From positions 1-10,731 of the forward strand of contig USHL01000029.1 in NCBI GenBank assembly GCA_900554525.1: 10,731 bases of DNA, read 5' to 3'. Position 1 is the stretch's first letter; every line of letters begins with the position of its first letter. The notes below the pieces were generated by a model that was given only the letters and a program-made list of their open reading frames with translations, did not search any database and was not told the origin of the DNA. Shown here piece after piece: positions 5,774 to 10,731 of this stretch. Both the position numbers and the translations under genes were made by a program. This DNA is from an uncultured Oscillospiraceae bacterium (lineage in GTDB: Bacteria > Bacillota > Clostridia > Oscillospirales > Acutalibacteraceae).

Positions 5774-6877
5774 TCAGATAGCCGCAAACTCACTGCCCTC
5801 ACGGCGCAGATATTTGCTTATCATTATAACGCTGCCGAGTATACCGGCAAAAATACCGATACCTATAAATATCAGCAACAGCCACCAGGCCACCTCGCCG
5901 TAGCGGACAATATCGGTAGTCTGAAGCACAGAAACAATTGTCTCTGTTGCTACCCTGTAACAGAAATACAGAAGACCCTCGGCTATAAGCGCCGAAATAA
6001 GACCTATCAGCACACCCTCTACCACAAACGGAATACGAATAAACGAATCGGTTGCGCCCACTGCTTTCATAATGCTGATTTCCAGCTTTCGGTTATACAT
6101 TGTAACACGGATAGTGTTAGAAACAATGACCAGCGCTATAAGCATAAGTATCGCTATTACCCAGCCGCCGGCTATTGTAACACCGCGTTTTATTGCAGAT
6201 ATGTTATCGGCCAGCTCACTATGGGTCTGTATATTGCTTATACCTTCAAGCGCTTTTATCTTTTCGACCGTTTCATCAAAGCGCGACATATCCTCCATTG
6301 AAATCCTCGCGGCATCGGACAGAGGATTGCCGTATTCTTCATCAAGGAAGGTAAAATAGCTTTCCTGACCTTCGGGCATATCTTCTTTTACGCTTTCAAG
6401 TCCTTCCTCCGCCGAAACGTAGGTGACGGAAACCACATTGTCTATCTTAGCGATTTCATCGCAGAGCGCCTTTGCTTCTTCCTCGTTATGGATAACATAG
6501 TCATCAGGGCTGATTCCGTTTTCATCGGCACCGCTTGCCTCTGCGGAAGAAGTATCTTCATCGGAAGATTCTTCTTCCGATGAAGTATCGGCCGCCGATG
6601 AAGTATCCGATGAATCGGAAACGGCGGATTGGTTACCTGACACTGCGTCGTCTTCACCGTAAAGCGCCCAGTTGTAATCCTTCATATATGCCATAACGAC
6701 ATTCTGCTGTTCGAGATTGCCGACTGCTTTGTTCACATTTTCGGAAATAAGAATAGCCAAGCCTATAATAACCATACAGGCGACCAAAACGCCTATTGAC
6801 GCCAGCGACATAAGACGGTTTACCCAAACGCTCTTTACTCCCTCGCCGGCAAGGTATTTTACGCTGCTGATTTTCAT
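5774..6877 (-). CDS. ftsX: Cell-division ABC-type membrane protein FtsX
   Basis: Membrane partner of FtsE; the complex transmits ATP-driven conformational change to a cell-wall hydrolase outside the membrane. It has 367 residues, against roughly 290-310 for typical Firmicutes FtsX. The layout fits the family: a cytoplasmic start (ISSVKYLAGEGVKSVWVN), TM1 about 25-45, a large extracellular domain, then TM2 about 234-254, TM3 about 283-306 and TM4 about 330-353, with the motif YNRKLEISIMKAVGATDSFI (261-280). The extra length is an acidic Ser/Asp/Glu-rich insertion at about 76-122, just after the first extracellular strand (VVMAYMKDYN). The ATG overlaps the ftsE stop by 4 bases, and GGAGG lies 9 bases upstream. 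The next gene encodes the probable hydrolase target. Confidence 0.95.
   Translation of the reverse strand: MKISSVKYLAGEGVKSVWVNRLMSLASIGVLVACMVIIGLAILISENVNKAVGNLEQQNVVMAYMKDYNWALYGEDDAVSGNQSAVSDSSDTSSAADTSSEEESSDEDTSSAEASGADENGISPDDYVIHNEEEAKALCDEIAKIDNVVSVTYVSAEEGLESVKEDMPEGQESYFTFLDEEYGNPLSDAARISMEDMSRFDETVEKIKALEGISNIQTHSELADNISAIKRGVTIAGGWVIAILMLIALVIVSNTIRVTMYNRKLEISIMKAVGATDSFIRIPFVVEGVLIGLISALIAEGLLYFCYRVATETIVSVLQTTDIVRYGEVAWWLLLIFIGIGIFAGILGSVIMISKYLRREGSEFAAI
6556..6585. repeat. Perfect 13-bp inverted repeat inside the ftsX insertion
   Basis: Arms 6556-6568 and 6573-6585 are exact reverse complements around the 4-base loop TTCT. Read as RNA on either strand this forms a strong hairpin. 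It lies in the DNA encoding the acidic Ser-rich insertion of FtsX. The related unit CCGATGAA recurs at 6577, 6595 and 6607, suggesting growth of the insertion by local duplication of DTSS/SDE-type codon blocks. Confidence 0.75.
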
Positions 6878-7599
6878 TGAAAATTACCTCCGGCATTATC
6901 TGCGACTATACGGCCGCTGTCCAGCATTATTACCCTGTGCTGGAAGTCTCTTACAAGGTTGTGGTCATGCGTCACCATAAGAACAGTCGTACCGCGCTTA
7001 TTTATTTCGGTCAGCAGCGAAACTATTTCATAAGACATATTAGGGTCTACGTTGCCGGTAGGCTCGTCCGCGATTATGAGATCCGGCGAATTGACCAGCG
7101 CCCGTGCAAGACCTACGCGCTGCTGCTCGCCGCCGGAAAGCTGAGCCGGCATAGAACGCGCCTTATTGCCGAGGCCCACCTTGCTGAGCGCTTTTGAGAC
7201 CTCACGCCGGATAAGGCGGCTGTCCGCATCGACAACATGCATCGCAAACGCAACATTCTCAAAAACATTCATATTAGGTATCAGGCGGAAATCCTGAAAA
7301 ACTATACCCATTGTGCGACGCAGTATAGGCACCTGACGGCGCGGCATATTGGTGAGGTCGAAGCCATTGACTATAATTTTTCCCGTATTGGCCTTTTCCT
7401 CCCGCATAATAAGCTTCATAAATGTACTTTTCCCGGCTCCTGAAGCGCCGACAACGAATACAAACTCGCTGTAGTTTATGCGTATATTAAGATCCTCTAC
7501 AGCGTGAGTACCGCCGATATAAGTCTTGGAAACGCCGCGGAATTCGATTATCGGCTTATCGGAGCGCGGCGACTCCTGCCCGTTCAACAACTGTTCCAT
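6874..7599 (-). CDS. ftsE: Cell-division ATP-binding protein FtsE
   Basis: Cytoplasmic ATPase subunit of FtsEX. It has 241 residues and a complete ABC nucleotide-binding domain: Walker A GASGAGKST (51-59), Q-loop Gln102 in FQDFRLIPN (the FtsE-typical form), signature LSGGE (154-158), Walker B LIIADE (174-179) and switch His211. FtsE usually begins close to the first strand (here IIEFRGVSKTY, 17-27), so about 15 residues precede the usual start. An in-frame TAA immediately precedes ATG 7599 and no good later start exists, so the extension seems real. The ribosome binding site is weak: only GAGAG, about 14 bases upstream. The gene follows the regulator gene by 23 bases. Confidence 0.96.
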   Translation of the reverse strand: MEQLLNGQESPRSDKPIIEFRGVSKTYIGGTHAVEDLNIRINYSEFVFVVGASGAGKSTFMKLIMREEKANTGKIIVNGFDLTNMPRRQVPILRRTMGIVFQDFRLIPNMNVFENVAFAMHVVDADSRLIRREVSKALSKVGLGNKARSMPAQLSGGEQQRVGLARALVNSPDLIIADEPTGNVDPNMSYEIVSLLTEINKRGTTVLMVTHDHNLVRDFQHRVIMLDSGRIVADNAGGNFQ

Positions 7600-7622
7600 T
7601 TAAGAAAAATTCACTCTCTTGA

Positions 7623-8699
7623 TTAATACTTGATGGGATTGCTCTTGAGGTACTTATTAACCATAAGAGCGATTTTAAAGATAATGGCGTGATCGAACTC
7701 TCTGAGATCCAGACCGGTGATCTTCTTGATTTTTTCAAGACGGTATACCAGTGTGTTTCGGTGAACGAAAAGCTTTCTTGAGGTTTCGGAAACATTGAGA
7801 TTGTTTTCAAAGAAGCGCTGAATGGTAAAGAGTGTTTCCTGATCAAGGCTTTCTATCGAGCCGCGCTTGAAAACCTCTTTAAGGAAAGTCTCGCAAAGGG
7901 TTGTCGGAAGCTGATAAATAAGGCGTGCGATGCCGAGATTATCATAAGAAATAATAGTTTTTTCGGTATCAAAGACCTTACCAACCTCAAGAGCCGCCTG
8001 CGCCTCCTTGAACGAGCGCGCCAGCTCTTTTAAGCTATTGACATTCGAACCGATTCCGACCACAACGTGAACATAGAATTCACCCGAAATCGTATCGGCA
8101 ACAGTGGAAGCCAGCTTCTCGATAGTCTTTGAATCGATACCGGAGCTTGTCTCCTTTACAAGCGCTATATCGGTCTCATTTATGTTTATAACAAAATCCT
8201 TTGTCTTGTCCGGGAAAAGATTCTGAACTATATCGTATACCGAAACATCGTGGTGCTCTGTTGCCCTGATAAGTATAACAGTGCGTGAAACATCGCTGTT
8301 GAAGTAAAGCTCACGCGCCTTTAAATAAATATCACCCGGAAGAATATTATCGAGAATAATATTCTTTATAAAGTTACTGCGGTCGTATTTTTCGTCATAA
8401 TAAAACTTGATATTAGAAAAAGAAACCGCCAGCACCGACGCATATTTTGATGCGAGAACATCGTCGCCCTCAACAAATACGGTGTACTTCGCACCCTGAG
8501 CATCGCTGAGAGTCTTAAAGGTAAAGCCGTTATAAGATATAACATCATTAGCAACGCCGCTGTAGCTGTCTAATGTTTCACCTATTCTGGCAAGCTCACT
8601 GCAGGCAATGATGCTCTGATTTTCATCGATGATGCCGAAAGTACGGTCTATTGCGTCCTTCATCTGATGAATAACACCCTGGAAAAGCCGATTGGACAT
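7623..8699 (-). CDS. CdaR/PucR-family transcriptional regulator
   Basis: A 358-residue DNA-binding regulator. The C-terminus (about 287-350) is the PucR-type helix-turn-helix: FTIQRFFENNLNVSETSRKL followed by FVHRNTLVYRLEKIKKITG and LDLREFDHAIIFKIAL. The middle region (about 205-260), with VHVVVGIGSNVNSLKELARSFKEAQAAL, matches the CdaR GGDEF-like domain. The N-terminus (FGIIDENQSIIACSELARIGE, about 21-41) resembles the diacid-recognition or PAS-like sensor of CdaR, although the ligand cannot be named. ATG 8699 is chosen over GTG 8708 because AAGGA (8714-8710) lies 10 bases before it and abuts the GTG. It is first in a probable operon with ftsE, ftsX and the M23 hydrolase gene, so it may regulate that operon, itself or distant genes. 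Confidence 0.87.
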   Translation of the reverse strand: MSNRLFQGVIHQMKDAIDRTFGIIDENQSIIACSELARIGETLDSYSGVANDVISYNGFTFKTLSDAQGAKYTVFVEGDDVLASKYASVLAVSFSNIKFYYDEKYDRSNFIKNIILDNILPGDIYLKARELYFNSDVSRTVILIRATEHHDVSVYDIVQNLFPDKTKDFVININETDIALVKETSSGIDSKTIEKLASTVADTISGEFYVHVVVGIGSNVNSLKELARSFKEAQAALEVGKVFDTEKTIISYDNLGIARLIYQLPTTLCETFLKEVFKRGSIESLDQETLFTIQRFFENNLNVSETSRKLFVHRNTLVYRLEKIKKITGLDLREFDHAIIFKIALMVNKYLKSNPIKY

Positions 8700-8713
8700 A
8701 ATATGCACATCCT

Positions 8714-8727
8714 TAATTATATAATTA
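8714..8727. promoter_or_regulatory. AT-only palindrome in the leader of the CdaR/PucR-like gene
   Basis: A perfect 14-bp palindrome TAATTATATAATTA lies between the predicted transcription start (near 8737) and the ribosome binding site. It could be an autoregulatory site. Being pure A/T in a very AT-rich leader, it may equally be chance. Confidence 0.25.
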
Positions 8728-8743
8728 TAAATAATACTACTTT

Positions 8744-8772
8744 ATTTTACACAATTACGCGCCGTTTTGCAA
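8744..8772 (-). promoter_or_regulatory. Sigma-A-type promoter of the CdaR/PucR-like gene and ftsEX operon
   Basis: On the reverse strand, a -35 TTGCAA (8772-8767) is followed after 17 bases by a -10 TAAAAT (8749-8744), identical in hexamers and spacing to the promoter of the IclR-family gene. It is the only promoter I can point to for the four-gene operon down to 4537. Confidence 0.65.
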
Positions 8773-8852
8773 GAGATATTTACTAAAATACATAAAAAAG
8801 TTACAAAATAATTACAAGATACCAAAATCATAGTGAAAATGCACAAATAAGC

Positions 8853-8881
8853 TTGACAGAAATATATATTGATGCTAAACT
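8853..8881 (+). promoter_or_regulatory. Strong extended -10 promoter of the EamA transporter gene
   Basis: A consensus -35 TTGACA (8853-8858) and a -10 TAAACT (8876-8881) are separated by 17 bases, with an extended TGC (8873-8875) directly before the -10. Predicted start is near 8888, leaving a short leader with AAAAGGAAA (8893-8901). Confidence 0.75.
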
Positions 8882-8911
8882 TTAAAAAAACAAAAAGGAA
8901 ACTCAATATAT

Positions 8912-9823
8912 ATGAAAACCAACTCACAGCTTTTCGGAACAGCCGCGGCGCTTTCCGCCAACGTGATATTCGGCTTCAGCTTTATTTTTTCAAAGCTGGC
9001 GCTGGCAGCGGCTCATCCGCTCATAATTTTGGCAGTACGCTTTACCGTAGCTTTTGCGGTTATGAATCTGCTGCTGCTCACCGGCAAATTCAAGGTCGCC
9101 CTTAAAGGAAAGCCTAAACGCAGGCTTCTCGCTATGGCCGCCGCACAGCCCCTTTTATATTTCATATTCGAGCTTTACGGGCTTTCTATGGTCTCCTCCG
9201 CGCTTTCCGGAGTCATAATCGCGCTTGTACCGGTAGCCGCGACACTGCTTTCGGCAGTATTTTTAAAAGAACGCCCCACCCCGGCGCAGATAATATGCAC
9301 CGTAATTTCACTTACCGGTATTTCGGCAATCAGCATAATTTCCAACGACGGCTCAAAAAACTATGTCTCCGGCGTGCTTCTGCTTGCCGCCGCGGTAATC
9401 TGTTCGGCTATGTTCAATATACTGAGCCGCAGCGAAGCACAAAGCTTTTCGCCGTTTGAGCGCACATATTTTATGTTTCTGATAGGCTCCGCAGGATACA
9501 TTCTGATAGCTGCTGCGGCACTGCGAAGCCGCTTTATTCCCGAGCTTGTGTCGGCACTCGGTTCAACGGACTTCATAATAGGAATATTCTATCTCGCAGT
9601 TATATCCTCGGTCGCCGCGTTTCTTTTATATAACTATTCCACATCTAAAATCAGCGTTATACAGGCAACATCTTTTTCAAATATCATAACCGTAGTTACG
9701 GTTCTTGCAGGCGTCACCATACTTAAAGAGCATTTTACAGCGGCGGAATATATACTCTGCGGCGTAATAATCGCAGGAGTATGGGGAGTCAATACTTTTA
9801 CTGCAAAAGCGGCAGATATCTAA
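8912..9823 (+). CDS. EamA-domain transporter (drug/metabolite transporter superfamily)
   Basis: Inner-membrane protein of 303 residues, the family's usual length, with about ten hydrophobic helices arranged as two EamA repeats (about 8-140 and 152-297). Each repeat ends in the same short motif after a hydrophobic helix: FLKERPT (117-123) and ILKEHFT (270-276). The first helix carries NVIFGFSFIFSK, typical of the family. Members export amino acids, nucleobases or other metabolites; the substrate cannot be told from sequence. The gene stands alone between a divergent regulator gene and a convergent rpsR, has its own extended -10 promoter, and ends at a shared terminator. AGGA (8896-8899) is 12 bases before the ATG, a little far. 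Confidence 0.92.
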   Translation: MKTNSQLFGTAAALSANVIFGFSFIFSKLALAAAHPLIILAVRFTVAFAVMNLLLLTGKFKVALKGKPKRRLLAMAAAQPLLYFIFELYGLSMVSSALSGVIIALVPVAATLLSAVFLKERPTPAQIICTVISLTGISAISIISNDGSKNYVSGVLLLAAAVICSAMFNILSRSEAQSFSPFERTYFMFLIGSAGYILIAAAALRSRFIPELVSALGSTDFIIGIFYLAVISSVAAFLLYNYSTSKISVIQATSFSNIITVVTVLAGVTILKEHFTAAEYILCGVIIAGVWGVNTFTAKAADI

Positions 9824-9835
9824 TATATTTAAAAC

Positions 9836-9866
9836 AAAAGCAGTGCGCAGAAGCACACCGCTTTTT
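9836..9866. terminator. Shared terminator between the EamA gene and rpsR
   Basis: AAAAGC (9836-9841) pairs with GCTTTT (9860-9865), with an inner GTGC/GCAC pairing and a small bulge, followed on the plus strand by T and AATTAATC. Since A runs flank the other side, the hairpin also works on the minus strand after the rpsR stop (9869). Both convergent transcripts probably end here. Confidence 0.7.
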
Positions 9867-9868
9867 AA

Positions 9869-10114
9869 TTAATCATTTACATAAGGAAGCAGAGCAATCT
9901 GACGTGCGCGCTTGATGGCGGTAGTAAGCTCACGCTGGTGAGCGGCGCAGGTGCCTGTAGCACGGCGCGGCAGAATCTTCGCACGCTCTGAAATGAATTT
10001 GCGAAGACGGGCAACGTCCTTATAATCAATAGTCTCAACGCGGTCAACACAGAAGTGGCACACTTTTTTGCGTGCTTTTCTGTGCATCGGCCGGTCGTTT
10101 CTTTCGTTTTCCAT
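9869..10114 (-). CDS. rpsR: 30S ribosomal protein bS18
   Basis: Small-subunit ribosomal protein of 81 residues that binds 16S rRNA together with bS6. The conserved core runs from IDYKDVARLRKFISERAKI to the end (RELTTAIKRARQIALLPY). The putative metal ligands Cys19, Cys22 (CHFC), Cys56 and His59 (CAAH) are all present, the zinc-ribbon form of this protein rather than the form that has lost the cysteines. AGGAGG lies 9 bases before ATG 10114. It is the third gene of rpsF-ssb-rpsR, 32 bases after ssb, and ends at a shared terminator. Confidence 0.97.
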   Translation of the reverse strand: MENERNDRPMHRKARKKVCHFCVDRVETIDYKDVARLRKFISERAKILPRRATGTCAAHQRELTTAIKRARQIALLPYVND

Positions 10115-10146
10115 CTAAAAAGCCCTCCTGTCTTAATTCTTAATAA

Positions 10147-10569
10147 TCAGAACGGCAAATCGTCATCCGAAATATCGCCGAGATCGGTAAAATCATTGGC
10201 TCCGGCATTACTGAAAGAAGCAGGCTCAGAAGCAGGAACGGCAGAAGAATCACGCTTTGACTCCACAAACTGCACGTTATTAGCCACGACCTCGAACGCA
10301 GTCCGGTTATTCCCGTTCTTGTCGGTATATTTGCGGGTCTGAATAGAACCCTCTATGCCGATCATACTGCCTTTGGTAAAGTATTTGCATATAAATTCCG
10401 CCCTCTGGCGCCAGGCGACGATATTGATAAAATCAGTCTGCGCCTCTTCACCCGAACGATAGGGACGGCCCACAGCAATGGAAAAAGAGGTCACCGATAT
10501 TCCGCTCGGCGTTGTTTTAAGCTCCGGGTCCGTTGTCAGACGGCCGGTCAAAACTACTAAATTAAACAT
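10147..10569 (-). CDS. ssb: Single-stranded DNA-binding protein SSB
   Basis: Binds single-stranded DNA in replication and repair. It has 140 residues: an OB fold from NLVVLTGRLTTDPELK to about residue 105 (with DFINIVAWRQRAEFICKYFTKG at 46-67, including Trp53), a short Ser/Ala-rich linker (about 107-127), and the acidic protein-interaction tail ending DDDLPF. The tail, and the position between rpsF and rpsR, mark it as the housekeeping SSB. GAGGAGG begins directly after the rpsF stop, 14 bases separate the two genes, and the three genes are probably one transcript. Confidence 0.97.
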   Translation of the reverse strand: MFNLVVLTGRLTTDPELKTTPSGISVTSFSIAVGRPYRSGEEAQTDFINIVAWRQRAEFICKYFTKGSMIGIEGSIQTRKYTDKNGNNRTAFEVVANNVQFVESKRDSSAVPASEPASFSNAGANDFTDLGDISDDDLPF

Positions 10570-10583
10570 TTTTAAACCTCCTC

Positions 10584-10731
10584 TTACTTCCTGATAACCA
10601 TAACGCGCAGCACACCGTCGGTTATCTTGGCAACACGCTCGAATTCCGCCGGAAAAGCGGGCTCGCTTTCAAAATTAAAGAAAACGTAATAGCCCTCGGT
10701 TTCGTCGTTGATTGGATACGCAAGACGGCGC
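10584..10731 (-). CDS. rpsF: 30S ribosomal protein bS6, N-terminus cut by window edge
   Basis: The last 48 residues of bS6 are readable from the window edge to the TAA at 10586-10584: RRLAYPINDETEGYYVFFNF, then a helix AFPAEFERVAKITDGV, and the final strand LRVMVIRK. RRLAYPI and the EGYYV strand are family hallmarks. bS6 pairs with bS18, encoded two genes on. The remaining half or so of this roughly 95-residue protein, and the operon promoter, lie beyond the window. Confidence 0.93.
   Translation of the reverse strand, partial: RRLAYPINDETEGYYVFFNFESEPAFPAEFERVAKITDGVLRVMVIRK

Noticed and set aside
5755..5802. Earlier ATG (5802) for the M23 peptidase gene
   Set aside because: It lies inside ftsX, lacks a ribosome binding site and would put polar residues before the signal peptide; ATG 5754 has GGAGG at the right distance.
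6877..7197. 106-codon open frame opposite ftsE
   Set aside because: It overlaps the conserved ABC motifs on the other strand and has no independent support.
8773..8852. AT-rich gap between the regulator and EamA promoters as a possible small RNA or riboswitch
   Set aside because: I see no stable hairpins, terminator or conserved riboswitch core; it looks like ordinary divergent promoter spacer.
8869..9105. Alternative-frame start overlapping the EamA gene
   Set aside because: It begins inside the -10 region of the EamA promoter and shares its DNA in another frame; the EamA frame has clear membrane helices and family motifs.
1..10731. CRISPR array, insertion sequence, phage or defence genes
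   Set aside because: No direct repeats with spacers, terminal inverted repeats, transposase, integrase or toxin-antitoxin motifs were found; all genes fit housekeeping or metabolic families.

Overview
The window looks like ordinary chromosome from a low-to-mid GC Gram-positive anaerobe, most likely a gut-type member of the Clostridia (Oscillospiraceae/Ruminococcaceae-like). This is inferred from the AGGAGG-type ribosome binding sites, the sigma-A-like promoters, the rpsF-ssb-rpsR operon, an ftsE-ftsX-hydrolase operon of the Firmicutes type, and the clostridial flavoprotein and VanZ genes. No phage, insertion sequence, CRISPR array, RNA gene or defence island was seen. No gap without a gene exceeds about 215 bases.

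Layout. (1) Positions 1-2410 hold a small sugar-acid module. An IclR-family regulator (minus strand, cut by the window edge) is divergent from eda (KDPG aldolase) and kdgK (2-keto-3-deoxygluconate kinase), which overlap by 4 bases. KdgK phosphorylates KDG to KDPG, and Eda splits KDPG into pyruvate and glyceraldehyde 3-phosphate: the shared lower end of uronate/pectin breakdown and the Entner-Doudoroff route. The 140-base intergenic region carries two back-to-back promoters and three palindromes built on the same ACA-N-TGT core, a likely KdgR-type operator cluster. (2) Positions 2409-3451 (minus) hold a flavin-reductase-like flavoprotein gene translationally coupled to a YfcE-like phosphodiesterase gene. 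(3) Positions 3505-4485 (minus) hold a VanZ-domain membrane protein continued in frame by a coiled-coil cytoplasmic region. (4) Positions 4537-8699 (minus) form an operon: a CdaR/PucR-like regulator, ftsE, ftsX and a secreted coiled-coil M23 peptidase. FtsE/FtsX form a membrane ATPase complex that in other bacteria drives a coiled-coil cell-wall hydrolase; here the hydrolase has an apparently intact zinc site. (5) Positions 8912-9823 (plus) hold an EamA/DMT-family exporter with its own strong promoter. (6) Positions 9869-10731 (minus) hold the rpsF-ssb-rpsR operon, with rpsF cut by the window edge.

The most interesting points are variations on known systems: the operator cluster, the VanZ fusion, the long acidic Ser-rich insertion in extracellular FtsX with a 13-bp hairpin in its coding DNA, the Cys-containing insertion in the M23 domain, and a sugar-acid-sensor-type regulator leading the ftsEX operon. 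I found no clearly new multi-gene system.
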